A DNA stretch of 64,000 nt from Trichoplax adhaerens (Eukaryota > Placozoa > Uniplacotomia > Trichoplacea > Trichoplacidae): NCBI RefSeq assembly GCF_000150275.1, contig NW_002060951.1:2366297-2430296 (forward strand). The letters run 5' to 3'. The notes under the pieces are model-generated. The model was not told where the DNA came from. It saw only the letters and a program-made list of their open reading frames with translations, and made no database searches. A program made the position numbers and the translations under genes. This document shows, one piece after another, positions 50,566 to 63,154 of the stretch. Position 1 is the first letter of the stretch. The number at the start of each line of letters is the position of its first letter.

Positions 50566-53057
50566 TAGCTCTGTAGAGTATGCTTTATAACAATTTGGCA
50601 TTATTAAATCATTTTAACCTATCATATTCGTCTCCATAACCTGGCTTGTACATTTATGATTATTGATCCTACATAATATTAAGCAATCTAATTTATTCCT
50701 AAACTAAATGTATGTAAAATGCATTTTGTGGAAAAAAATTACGTAATTTATCGAAAATCCATAGCATTATTGATTAGAAGCTTTTAATTGTGTCCTCACT
50801 ATTTGTTTCGGGTGTTTATATAATCTTTTCCATAATAGCTTTAATTCTAAGTGTTGAGAGTTTTATCTTTCTAGATATAATAAGATTATTCACGTATCTA
50901 TTGCACCCTATTGATGCTAATTACAAGAAACCCTACATGTTATGGATACTAACTATATCGTTGTATAGAATTTACTGCTATTAGTTAGATAATAAATAAT
51001 TATGTCAATGCATAAACAACTGTTACATATCAATTACTATCGAAATTTAGAGATTTTCATAAAATAAACTTTTAATATCAAGACTTTGGCAGTTTTAAAG
51101 TCGATGGCAAACTTCTCGCATGGGAATCTACTTATATTAAAGCAATTTTTTGCTGATGATTCCTTTCAGCTTTGATTCTATAGCCGTCATATACACAAAC
51201 CTTCTCTTTTTGGTTATTTTACAAAGTAACCAATTACTTTGTAAAAGCCCTATATTTCTTAAAGTAACCGTGACATACATAAAGGATATGGACATTCCAG
51301 TAGTAGATCAGTTTTTTTTTCAGTTTTATAGAATATTACGGTATCATTGTTACTCCCGTACTTATGATCACGGACTCCTATTTTGGATAATATTTCCTAA
51401 TATTGTATACTTTCCGCAATTACACTGAGTCTGAGAAAGAAGGCTATAAAATAAGATATGCTATCTGATTCACTGTAAAGCACAGTATGCAAATTCGCCT
51501 GACTATTATACATGAAATATTCGGTTCTTCACTAAGTATAATAAAACTAAGAATCATTTCTTTGTAGGTATTTACTATAGAATAACTACTCATGTTAAAA
51601 ATGCATCATACAGTATACAGTATTCATAGTGTGTATTATGTATAATATATATACTATAATCAGTCGATCTAATATCTACCATTAACAGCAATTACTGAAA
51701 CCCTTCTTAAGTCGTAAATACGTATTCGTATATATGATCGAAAATTTATCGGTATCGTCTCTGGTATCGGCTAAATGTTCTCCATGCATAAAACTTATTA
51801 TTCTGTTACAATCAATAGGTGTCTAACAGTAAACAAATTAATTAATTAAATATTATTCAGTGCGAATAGCTGACTATGAAACAGCGACCTTCTAAATACA
51901 TGCCATCATACGAAATTAAAATTAGATACGCAGAGATCAATTATATCCATTCTTATTTTTAAGCCCCATCATACCAGTAAAGAATTAGATATGATTTACT
52001 GAATAAAAAATGCCTTAGCACTGCAATTTGACCAAAATATAACACGAAATATTAGTGAATGCATGATCTTTTAAGTAAGCGTACTACAAATACCCTTTAG
52101 TTTAAATTTTAGTCCCTAAATGGTCCCATACTATCTACTAGACATACCTTTAGTAATCCATGACATTACTGTAAGTAAATTCACTCTCTCCAGTACCGTA
52201 CAGATGTAATTCGACAACGACGCTTTTGTCTTAGTTTTCGTCTTAGACTACAATTTTACTCGTTATTATTTGATTGCGAATCATACTCTAGGCTCCGTGA
52301 TTATGCAATATCATTGTAAAAATTAATTTATTAACGAAATCACATTTACTGATGGACACAACCTTACTATCAACAGTTCCAGTAAACCTTTGCAGCTTAA
52401 AATTTAAGAGTTCTAATTTAAATTTTTACAGTATACTGTACTGCACAAAGACCAAGATCTGGTGTGTTCTTGAAAGTGAGATCAAATTAATGTTAATGAC
52501 GAAACCTGATATTATCATTACGAATAATTGCATGATTGTTCGGCATTGAATAAGCTCAACTTCAAATAGCCAAGTATTTCTCAAATAAGCTGTTATGAAG
52601 CACGGTATTTCATAAGCCATTATCGCTACTTCCATAAAGTCCTTAAGAAACATTAAATTAAATTAATAGTATCAATATCGCACCTATAAGAAACCAAGTG
52701 CAAGTAAAAAGTAATTTCAGCCATTAAATCTACTCTTTCTCAAGCATTTTTAATCCGTGATCTTAATTTCAACAAATCAGGTTTGCGTTTTAGAGCATTA
52801 ACTTAATGGCTCAATAGTCTATCAGGGACACTTCGCTCTCGTATCTTTTTCATTGCTCTTGTCTTTCTTATCCTTATCCAATAATTTATATAATGAAATA
52901 TCTTCCTCATCTTCTCTGATATCATGCATGTTCAACGTACTATATTCATTATTAGATCCTCTAATATAATGAAAATAGAGCATATACAAATATTACGAGA
53001 ATACCGTGATATCAGTTACATTATAGAACAAAGTGCTGAAGCATTAATCAACTCATT
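50566..53057. other. Intergenic, no gene recognised
   Basis: AT-rich. Open frames on + at 50790-50984 and 51150-51428 are hydrophobic but have no family motif, no exon support and AT-driven composition. On the minus strand, 52822-52960 could be a separate C-terminal exon (MHDIREDEEDISLYKLLD, then K/D-rich to TGA) of the neighbouring transporter, but its phase does not fit the exon found upstream. Confidence 0.4.
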
Positions 53058-54795
53058 CTAACAGTAAACTTTTCGATATGCCTTACAGCAAGCAGTTTCT
53101 TTTCGACTACGGTATATTAAATAAATAATTAGGAGCAGAGCCTATTAAATCGTAAGTCAAGAGTTCGACTTTAGAACATAATGATATTATCAATCGCAAA
53201 CTCGAAAATGATAATGACCCGTATTAAGTTCCTTACAATTGTATTTAAATGAAATTGATAACTCACATGTGAAATAGCTATAAATCCTAAAAATCTATTA
53301 AAATTGTAATAAAAAAAGATTAATATCGTTGTACATTTAATTTCCTTAAAAGTATTTAGCACCAATAAAATAATTCCTTAACAAGAATAATAAAGGACCA
53401 TAAAAGGTAGCACCGATTCAAGCACTTTGACATCGATTAAAGTAACAGAATATACTTGTAGGTCTTAATGTATTATTTTAGATCGGTAATTGCAAACAGC
53501 TTCAATGGATCAATTATTTCAAGTACGGTACCTACCGATGATCCCAACAAAAGTTAAGAGATGACAAAGAAGCTAAGAAACTGCCGAATGTAGGTCCAGT
53601 AATTAATACTAGGCAACTTTGGTAAAATCCGAGCCAAATAATAAGACGACAAATCAGATACTGTACTAGTGCAATTTAATGTCTCATACTAACTAATAAA
53701 TAGCATTCTCATTACAAATAGCGTGTAACAAGTAACTTACCCGATGCAACGTGATAAGGTAAGCAAAGAAGATGCAACCGAGTAGACAGCTATATTATCA
53801 CCAACATTTTCGTCTCTGAATCAGTTTTAAAAAATTTTAAATCAACGATACAACAATGTATAACGAACTCATGAACTAATGTGTTTTATTCATTTTTAAC
53901 TATATGGCAAATTATGTCTTAAGTCAACCTTAACCATTAGCGGCTATATTAGCAGTGATGATTTCCTCGTCTACTATACCACGATTATCACGTATTACTG
54001 TACTCAATAGCTAGAAAAAAAATGACGGAAAATAGTAACGATATAAGCAATGACCTATAGTATTGTAAGAAAATTTTAGTATACCCACATCCATATCTTA
54101 TATTTTCAGTGATATCATATCAATTCAAGATTGAATTACAATTAAATAATCTTATAATCTTTCACATCTTCTTTTAGGTAAACAATGCTGTACCTGGCTG
54201 AAGAAAGTAAATCCGCAAAAACTGGAATATAAACGAAATTCATAGCTGTACCAAGAATAATCATTGAGACTATAATGATCGACAGTTTCCTAAATTAAAA
54301 TACCATAGCAGGTACCATAATAAGGTATAAATATACGCTTACCAAATAATAAATGAATACATAAAATCATGGTATTGCATTTAATTAATTAATGGATCTA
54401 TTTAGGAACACTTCAAATAGTAAATCTTACTCCCTTTTATAACTGTAATCTAAGTAAAGCTAAAGAATAATCTGTTATATGCTATATCTGATAAACTTTC
54501 TAGGCCATTAGAGACAAATTCCTTACAATTTTAAGTGAAAATATGGGGATGGAGCGATTAGTTGCAATGATATCCCTAGTAATATTAATCCTATAATTAT
54601 AAATGGTTTATGTCCCTATAAAAATAGCAAACAATTTCAATTTTCCTTTAGGGTTTGATTTCAATTCAATCGCAATAATTTTCAAATTAGATAAATATCA
54701 AAAGAGTATTTACAGACCAATTTATCGGCTAAAACACCAACTACAACTCCTAAAATCACATATACGCCAACCGGAATCGAAATAACGCTGGCAAT
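53058..54795 (-). CDS. SLC18B1: SLC18B1-like MFS vesicular amine transporter, C-terminal half
   Basis: Eight exons: 54718-54795, 54527-54615, 54194-54289, 53935-54002, 53741-53813, 53536-53616, 53267-53294 and 53058-53141, joining in phase to 198 codons and a TAG. Order matches the second half of SLC18B1: VVVGVLADKLGHKPFIIIG (loop 8/9 with the G-x3-D-K signature), LIAPSPYFHLK (human GPVPILHIK), IILGTAMNFVYIPVFADLLS (human GLSAGMSIIPTFPEILS), TGPTFGSFLASL (human MGPTLGGFLYE), and a last helix ALLLIIYLIYRSRK (human LFYLLEYSRRK). The family imports polyamines into vesicles by H+ exchange. Helices 1-7 were not found in the 3 kb upstream. Two acceptors (before 54002 and 53616) are inferred from phase. 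It may be a gene whose 5' exons I missed, or a 5'-truncated copy. Confidence 0.65.
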
Positions 54796-57776
54796 CTGAA
54801 CTGCATTCATATGAAGCTATTTGATTTGATTTGTGAGGAAGAAATATAGGCAGATCTTTATTTAAAACATACAGTATTTAATATCCTCTAGTTGACTCTT
54901 TGCGGTATATTAGTGTTATGCTATAACGTATGACAATATGTACTATTATAGGTACCTATATTGTGTTAAGAAAATAAACTAAAAAATGCAAATGTGCACT
55001 ATTCTACGCATCCTATTAATAATTAGAAAGCACTAAAATTTAAAACTATTAAAGTACTGGTATAATTTGAAACAACTCAATTCATTTCTGCGCGCAGTGT
55101 AGTCTATTGCCTTGAATAGTACGTAAATTTTATATCCGTAAGACTCGTTTCAATCAATAATGAATAACGTAACTAATATGTCTTTAGCTGCTGAATAAGA
55201 TGACTAAGTACATTTACTAACAATCTAATATCACTTATCATATCAACTTTATGCTACTTGTTTGTATAACGTTAATTGATTGCTAATTTACCATATCTGA
55301 TGCAATGCATTTAGATATTCAGACATCCTACTGAAAGGGTATTATCATGTAAATAATTTATCGAATTCTTTAAAATTGTGACGATCAAAAACATTTGATT
55401 AACAATCAGTGTCAATAAGTGGTGTGATACGAACAATGATTACATTCACAGACCTCGATTGTTTAAAACCAATGGCTAAAATCTCGAAAAGAATAATATG
55501 TAATAAAATTCATGATCAAATGATAGAATAGTTGAAATCAGGAGCTAATTTGAATTGGTAATTTCGGAAGATCGTAGCTGATATTTTAATTGGTTCGCTT
55601 TAATATTAATGATCGTACAAAAATTTTATAGATAATAAGTTATTCATCCCTACCATTTCATGATATTATATTAATGGCCAGTTATTTCTATCTTGTGAAA
55701 GATAAGTAATTTTTAAAGTTTTAATTAATATTATCACTTGTACACTATATATTTTTATACGTGTCACCTTCGCTATTTAATGTATAAAATATTAAGGTGG
55801 CAATCATGCGACATTTAAATGTAAACGTTATAACTACGCTAATGCTAATTAATATTCTCCTTATGCAGCCCTACCTCGATATGTTAATCGAGTAGATTTA
55901 TACTTGACAACATACGGTATAATACAAGATTATTATTTGTACATGAAAATTACAGCAACAGGTAAGGTTAAAGGTGTGAGTTATTTTTAGTGGTCTGTAG
56001 TACTTGTAATCTAATTCGCTGGTATAAAATCAAGAATATCAACTATGTTTCGTCTATTACTTGCCTTTTATTAAGTACATCAAAATATAAACTAGTATGC
56101 AAAGATACAGTAGGATCATTCGTAATATTATGGATTTATATAAAATAGATTTTGTGGTGAATTCCCAAGACTCCTTAAATACAATTTCTAATTAAGTTAA
56201 AGTATAAAGGATATCCTTAATCGGTTGTGTTCTCAAATGTTTATAGTGCGTATGCACCTACGAACGCATAATTATAGCTGGTCGATTTTATAACGTAAAG
56301 CTAGAGTATAACATGTTAATAATTTACGACACTACCTCTTCACGTAGTAAAATTTTTTATTTTACTTATCACTTCCCTACAAATGTGTCTCTATCAGTCC
56401 ATACGAAATATTATATTAGCATTACTATATTCTGCTGCAATGAAACCATAACTAAACGAAACAGCTTAGTTTTTTCACGGTACTCGATAAATCTTAATAA
56501 ACAATCGATCTGTTTAGGTAGATAAATTTTAACTGGCTATCTTTGCACATATTATATTGAGAATTGGACTTGAAAGAAAATTATTATGATATCATTTCCC
56601 TAGATTTGAAATTCCATTCTGAAATTTATAAAAATTACAATTTACAGAAACATATATTATACGTGAAGTGAGGGGCAAGAGTTATCGTCTGCAATAACTT
56701 AAATTGCATCTATACATACTAACATATGCAAAATTTCTGATTCTAATTTAGGTATCAACTCTATGTAAGCCTACTTTTTGCACATGATACTCTCAACTAT
56801 GAACGAAAGGATGCCGCTGAATTAAGGGACGTATAAAGCAAGCAATAAAATTTATCAAATTAAATTTAATATAGCTTATACATTAAATGAAGTCTTAAAA
56901 TAAGTACTAATAATTATCCATTGTGTTGTTAGTTATGCATTTATAATTGCAGATAGAATATGAGTATTAAGGAAAGATCTTACTACAATCTCGTGATTAT
57001 GTAATAATGCTATGACGCGAGAGGTATCTTTGAATCACAGTTAAATTTCTTAAAATATTCACTTCTAAAGGTGCTAGCACTTTAATCGGCATAGAATTAA
57101 TTAGGGCATACGTGAATTGAATAGGCATATAGGGTACGGTTAAGAAGTTACGAACAATGATTTTTATATTATTATTACAATTTAATTTAATAAATTTATC
57201 CTTTTAAAGTTGCCTTTTGCATGTATAAGGAAATAGCTTAACGATTTTGTTGAGGTAAAACGTGGCACCGTATATCGGTGAAGCTGTGTTATGCATAAAC
57301 CTAATTAAGTAGCATGTATACGAATATAAGTATATGGCCGGTCAGTCGCGAAAGGTGCAAGCGCATCAGAATGATATAGGTATACCTAATGACAGCTACC
57401 AGAGTAAATATACTAGAATGAATTAGCCGCAGTAGTATAAAAAATATGAACGTATTTATTTTGTATGTTTTACATTCACATGATAACCATGTATTAGTAG
57501 GACTATAGGCCTATGATCATTTTAATTAGTAAAATTATTTATTTACTTCAGATCACCTACGGATTATCCTTTATCACTGTTAAGATGAATTTTATATTTG
57601 CAAATTATCACCAACTCAGTATCCTACGCGATTATATGCTATAAAAATATACATCTTGTTAATATTTAAAAGTGTGACAATGTTGTTCCTGTGGCTAGCT
57701 GTATCAAGTAGGCACAATTATATTTATTAGTTAGTTTTGTCATAGCGCCTTTATTAATTCTTTTAGCTATAACTGT
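54796..57776. other. AT-rich stretch, no exon recognised
   Basis: This should hold the 5' half of the SLC18B1-like gene, but no hydrophobic exon with splice sites could be seen on the minus strand, and nothing convincing on +. No (GTACW)n cluster either. The + frame at 56313-56525 has no features. Confidence 0.4.
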
Positions 57777-59436
57777 TCATTCAGCATCATTAGCTGAACA
57801 AGTTGTGGAAGCAAAGGCACAACCATCATACTCTTTAAGTAGATGATAGTCTAAATCTCCATTGTTGCTATTTTTACTAGACTCGAAACTTGAAGGGCCT
57901 TTGGTTCGAATACAGGCACATCGTTTAAATTTGCCATTCTCGTAAAACAGTTTTCGCGGAACACCAACCCAATCTCTTTCAATGCCCCCACTATATTAAG
58001 AAATGAAATTGCCATAATGAGAGGGTAACGATAATTTAAGAATCCATATCACACAGAAAGTTAATATAAGCATTTTTAATAAATGACTATAATTATGTAC
58101 TTTTGTATACCTGGATGAGATATAATGAATATATACGTAACTGTATCATGGCTATCCTGAATGTTAGTATAGTTTTACTAAATAGATACAACTTTGTCTA
58201 TACCTCTTTTTTTCGCACCAATAAACTGTCCCCTCTTCTTTAGTCCAATGTGTATTACATCCTGGCATTTTAAAATTCTCATTTTCGGCTTCTTTCCGTA
58301 ATGCGTATGCTTTACTTAGCCTGGTTTTGATTTTAGACAAAATTGGAGCAGGTTCGCCTTTTGCATTATAAAATCTCCCTATCAATTTGCCGACATAAGA
58401 ATAATCTATGAAAAGTAAACATAATTCTTAGTTGAAATCAGGCCTTTAATAATTAATTTAATTACGGCTTTTCATTTTAAGATACTAGGACGACGCCTAG
58501 GACATGTGCTGCCCAGGACTTTGTATCAGGTTAATGACAAACTAAATGCAATGCATCAATAAATAAGTTGCTACATATTACCTTTGTGATAGAAATCGAT
58601 CCATTCTTTAATACCTATGAAGTTCTCATGAGATAACCCTTTAATTTCATCATTTAGACCTAAAATAATTATATAACTTAAATATAAGAAAAAACAAATA
58701 CTATTTTACCCGCATTCTAGATTAATCTGGTACAGCACTGCATTTCCTTTGAATTGTAGCCAATACAATATCGACATTTAGCCAACTTAGCCGTAGATCG
58801 TGATAATATATCGCACTGTTAGCTGGTATTGAGTGTTTATTGATGAAATAATTACGATTATTACTCTACTAAATATATAATTAATAAATAGTAAGGTATT
58901 CATACTGTTATGACTGCGATAGGAGATGGAATAGGTTTATGAGTTTTACCTTTCTCACTAAAATCTCCAGTTACGAAAGCTCTTGTGCCATCACGACCGG
59001 AAAAAAAATTATATCCACCACCTTTACCGTAATGTTCCTTTCCTTTGGTTACATCAAATACTTGGCCCAAAACAGCTAAATAGATTGGCTTCTGTGGATC
59101 ATCACCGTTATATTGTTTTAGATCAGAAGCTGTAAATATCTGACCATCGGGCGCAATGACATTGCTGAGATCTGTACTAGATCCAGAACCAGTTCCGACA
59201 GCCGGTCGTTTAGATTCATCCTTATATTTATTTTGATAGCTTTCGGCTGTATTCGCTAGTAAATCAACATCTTGTTTATAAGCGAATACACCTGCAGCAA
59301 TCGCTGCTGCTAAGATAAAGATAGGAACTAATTTTGATCCTTTGGAATTACTTTCTTGGTTAGTTTCTTCTGGTTTCTCTATCTTATCAGTTTTGGAGTC
59401 ATCTGATTTGGCTGCTTTTCGTCTAGTTACAGCCAT
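57777..59436 (-). CDS. CYB5D2: CYB5D2 (neuferricin), membrane-associated cytochrome b5-like heme protein, 326 aa
   Basis: Exons 58950-59436, 58582-58659, 58204-58405 and 57777-57990, junction phases 1, 1, 2. Residues 1-33 are charged (MAVTRRKAAK), and 34-53 form one membrane helix (LVPIFILAAAIAAGVFAYK). The MAPR-type cytochrome b5 domain starts at about 95 (GQIFTASDLKQYNG, then PIYLAVLGQVFDVTKGKEHY, GKGGGYNFFSGRDGTRAFVT, GDFSEKG). MAPR proteins bind heme through Tyr rather than the His pair of b5, and the Tyr residues are present. The neuferricin-specific C-terminal half follows: IKEWIDFYHK, YVGKLIGRFYNAKGEPAP, WTKEEGTVYWCEKKSGG, ERDWVGVPRKLFYENGK and RCACIRTKGPSS. Family members are linked to neuronal differentiation and steroid/heme handling. 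The start codon lies about 160 bases from a (GTACW)n cluster shared with the divergent HNF1 exon. Confidence 0.92.
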
Positions 59437-59597
59437 TTCTATAATTCTTTACAGATCAAAATTTAGTAATCCAATTATGGTAAGGGCCCCTCTGCAACTA
59501 GGTATGACTGTGATCAAGCATAAAAAGATATTTGATTTGTTAGTTGCTCGTTCCTTTTTGCGATCGAAATGCACCGGTAGAGTGAAACACTGTCCAA

Positions 59598-59765
59598 GTA
59601 CAGTACAGTACTGTACTGTACTGTACAGTTACGATACTGTACTGTACTGTACTGTAGGTTTACTGTACTGTACACTGTACTGTACAGTGCTGCTTTACAG
59701 TACGCCCATAGGCCACAGTCCAATGGTACAGTTTATGGACTACAGTACTAAAGTTTACAGTACTG
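59598..59765. repeat. (GTACW)n cluster between CYB5D2 and HNF1
   Basis: Runs at 59598-59700 with several strand flips and a weaker tail to about 59765. It lies between two divergent start codons (59436 minus, 60017 plus), as at 318-452. The repeat makes open frames on both strands that are not genes. Confidence 0.8.
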
Positions 59766-60016
59766 CAACAGCAACCAGAAGAGCCAGAAGGGACTACGTA
59801 GATTACACTTGCGCAGATAATTTCATTTAGCGCTTTAGACTTATTAAACAAGGAGTGAGTTGTGGTGCTGACCATTTTTTGTTCGTTTACACTGCATTGT
59901 ACAGCTACACAAACCTTTCTTTTGTTCTCATTTGGGTTCTTTTCGTTCATGTTTTATTTATATTGCAGTTTTCCACTGCTTTTAAAACTGATATCGTAAG
60001 AAGAAATTCCAAGATC

Positions 60017-60188
60017 ATGGCACTGACAGAGCTACAGCATGAATTGCTCACTGCGTTGCTCGACAGTGGTGTCAGTAAAGCAACGTTGATACAGGTTCTG
60101 ACTATGCCAGAGCATTCGAATAGCATCTCACGGGATTATTCATATATTGGAAATGGTGATGTTGCCTTTGGGACCTTTCATCAAGTTG
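60017..60188 (+). CDS. HNF1: HNF1-type homeobox gene, dimerisation-domain exon
   Basis: The exon encodes MALTELQHELLTALLDSGVS and then KATLIQVLTMPEHSNS, closely matching the N-terminal dimerisation helix pair of HNF1A/HNF1B (human [22 protein letters not shown]). HNF1 proteins are dimeric POU-homeodomain transcription activators; this segment makes the four-helix dimer. The exon ends at 60188 in phase 1 before gttaat, a weak donor. A spliced leader exon may lie upstream, since tatattgcag precedes 59969. The POU-specific domain and homeodomain were not found before the right edge, so the gene probably continues beyond the window. Confidence 0.75.
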
Positions 60189-62865
60189 GTTAATAATTGT
60201 AATTATATATGTATAACATATACAATATATTATAAATAATTATTCGTTTCGCAAATTAGCATTGAACCATACTGACCTATTATTTACTTGCGTTTTTTTA
60301 AATTTTCATGCGCTTAAGTGCTGGTCTTGCTGTATTACATGATACATAAGGTGCACTATAGTACTACACTACGTATAATTAATTAATACAACATCACTAT
60401 AGAAATGATCATGATCACATTTCACAGCCGTCAACGACACAGTAGAAATATTCGTGTGGTATATATTTGTTTTCACGACTATATTAGTTGATAACATACA
60501 AAGTATATACAGTAGTACTGGTATCATTTATTTAATATGCTACTATGGATTCCATTTTTACTTCCAGTCAATATTTATGGCTAGTCTACTTGATCTTATT
60601 ACAGTACTGTAACTATAAACAGCACATCGGCTCGGCGGGAAAGTGTTTTACATGGTTGTAATACGGATAAAATCCATAGTAAAGGAACGGGGTCGATATA
60701 TTGGTTACTAATATCAATATTAGTAGGGTCAAGGCAGAATTGTGCGATAATGCATTTGAATGTGATTGCTAGCTCTCGAAGCTGCAAAGGAATACTTCAT
60801 CTATTTCAATATACTGTAAAGTATAGCACGGACAGTATAACACAGAAATACCAATCCAAGCAGAGAAGTCGAACACAGCCAATGTACGTACATACTGTAC
60901 AATAGTGTGCAATACTTAACCGTAGGCTGCTGCTTGTGTCAGGTAACGAGTATTAATCTGTGGCTGCACATTTTGAAGAGCGCGCTGGAATCGTTTCAAC
61001 GTGTTTTAAATAGTTCGTAACCCATATAGTAATCCCTACAACGTTTATTGCATTTATATTCCTAATAACTCACGCAGTATTTTAAAAATTTATCAATACA
61101 TAATACTAGATCAGTCTATTAAATATCTTTCAAGTTCTTCAAATAAAATTAGAGTCAGTTGAACATATATTTATATACAAAATTGAATGCGTCAACAGCT
61201 GTGAAATGTCTCTAGTATAGGGTCGTAAACGCTTGCAAGGCACATGGTAATATATAAACGTGCACAATCGTAATACGAAACAAAAGCGTAGTATAGGGCG
61301 GTAGCAACCCTTGCATAGGAGATCCGCCTTATCCGCAATATGCAATGGCAGATAGTGGCAAAAGCGAACAAAATCGTAAGGAGTACCGGTACTACGAGAC
61401 GACTGTGAGTCTATAGTACTGTTTATGCAGGAGACTGGTACATACTGTACAGCACACTGTAGGGTGTATCGCTATCTACAGATTTCTTGGCCGAGTGATC
61501 AGTAATACCTATGCCCCAACTCTTGAAACCAAGAGATATGTAAATAATTATAATCATCTGTATCTTTCCGCTAAAAGCTGTCCCTTGCGGTTTAAAATAA
61601 AGATGGTATGCAAATCGTTAATTTGCGATACACCCTACAGTGTACACTGTACAGTACAGTACTGTAAACATCGCGACTTGCTCTACTGTACAGTACTGTA
61701 TTTCTGAGATATTTGAACAAGAAAAATCAATGATTCTTTCTTTTTATCCTGCTTAAATTATACATCAATCGGTAGAGAAAGAGCTAAACAACCGTAGTTC
61801 ATCAATTAAAATTTGCGTGCGACGTCGATTGTACATCACAGAGCATACTGTCATTAGAGAACACATACAGTACAGTACAGTACGGTAACACAGCTAAACT
61901 TGACCGTGCTAGAGAATGAAAATACTACACATTTAATAATTATATATAAGTATATACGCCTATAATAATTATTCCATAACGAACAATTAATTAATGGTTA
62001 TAAAGCTGCTTAAATAGCCGATCTTAAAACTAGTTACCTTAAATGTTGTTCTCGTTCATATCCAGAATATATTAGCTTATTTTAATGTTGACAAAATAAT
62101 AGTTCGATACGAAAGGCTATTACAAAGCGGCTGGGATGTAACCATAATTAGCCAGTTAATTTACACAGATATACGTGTAGATGGAGGTCTGTGTTGACTG
62201 CCGAGACATGGATGCGACCAGGAATTCAGGAGACCAGGATTACTTAAAATACGCGTAGACCCTAATCATGCTGTTTGGAGTAATGCAATACTGTACAATT
62301 CCTTATTACGAAATCTACCGTTATGGTTCTTAAGCGGAGCTTATGACTAAGATTGCCATCTTTGAGTTTTATATAATTACTGTTATTTATTATTTAATTA
62401 TATTATATAACTATTGATACCTAATATCATCATTCGTAATTTATTAAATGTAAATACAATAATTTTCTTGGTTCATTATACTCATTTCGATCATGCGATA
62501 AACGTTATTAAAATATTATAATATATACAACGTTATGATGTCGATTATATGGCGATATTATACAATGTGACGATTAATATTCTGTACACGAGCGCATCTA
62601 CATAAATACTGAAGGAATAGAATTTTATTAACATGAATGACTTCGACATTGTCTTTCATAAATAAAGTTCTGTAGTTATATATCAAATGAAGGTTTGCAT
62701 GCGTTGAACTGTTTAAGACCCGATTAATCTATTTAATGTACAGTATTTGCGGTTTATAGGGTGTTCGCAGTGTTGTAATTGTTTTATATCCATATTAAGC
62801 ATGCTTTAATTTAAAATTGCGGTACTGGTGATACTGTATTTACTCTTTACTCTATGATATTGTAG
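60189..62865. other. Probable HNF1 intron or intergenic
   Basis: No exon recognised. It contains the inverted-repeat element at about 61435-61665. The open frame 61495-61707 lies inside that element. Confidence 0.4.
61435..61665. mobile_element. Small inverted-repeat element bounded by GTAC tracts
   Basis: ACACTGTAGGGTGTATCGC at 61454-61472 is the exact reverse complement of 61625-61643. Each arm is flanked on its outer side by GTAC-spaced sequence (CATACTGTACAGC on the left; ACACTGTACAGTACAG on the right), so the full arms are about 30 bases. The internal 150 bases are unremarkable. No transposase. It is a MITE-like candidate. Confidence 0.6.
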
Positions 62866-63154
62866 AGTTCGCGTACAATGCAGACAGCACAGACGGCTTG
62901 ATTGCTAACGTGTGGATCTCGAATAAAGCAGAAATGCTTGATATCTTCTCTTATATAAAAGCCCAATCGCTTTATAATTTTCATTACTGGATGTATTTAG
63001 CGTTAATCCATCTCTTACCTTTTATATTACAGTTAGATTCAACGTATCCGACTAATAATGATGCCATAGATCTTATAACTGATGCGAACGTGACTGATAT
63101 TGTAAAAGTTCTAAAGGATAGAGGACCTCTGGCAGCTGTTGAACGTTTACTAAG
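62866..63154 (+). CDS. Candidate downstream exon(s), possibly HNF1 linker
   Basis: After a ttgtag acceptor, an open frame in phase with the HNF1 exon (phase 1 joins to give Glu) reads EFAYNADSTDGLIAN. It then either continues, or skips 62910-63032 as an in-frame intron (gtgtgg to tattacag), to LDSTYPTNNDAIDLITDANV and TDIVKVLKDRGPLAAVERLLR (quoted in two adjoining parts), ending in phase 2 before gtaaag. AAVERLLR resembles the AVVETLLQ that precedes the POU-specific domain of HNF1. The same helix also resembles a RIG-I-type CARD. Neither assignment is firm. Confidence 0.35.

Noticed and set aside
50790-51428. Two hydrophobic + strand open frames as membrane proteins
   Set aside because: Composition follows AT-richness, there are no splice partners or motifs, and the first has no ATG start.
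52822-52960. Final exon of the SLC18B1-like gene
   Set aside because: The K/D-rich frame looks coding and follows an acceptor, but it needs a phase-2 donor that the preceding exon lacks. The preceding exon also ends naturally at TAG 53058.
59342-59830. A 162-codon + strand frame antisense to CYB5D2
   Set aside because: It is the shadow of CYB5D2 exon 1 extended through the repeat cluster.
62866-63154. RIG-I-like CARD exon
   Set aside because: The last helix resembles RIG-I CARD (ILE/VAL-rich then KDRGPLAA), but no helicase exon follows. The phase and the AAVERLLR match fit an HNF1 continuation at least as well, so neither was named as fact.
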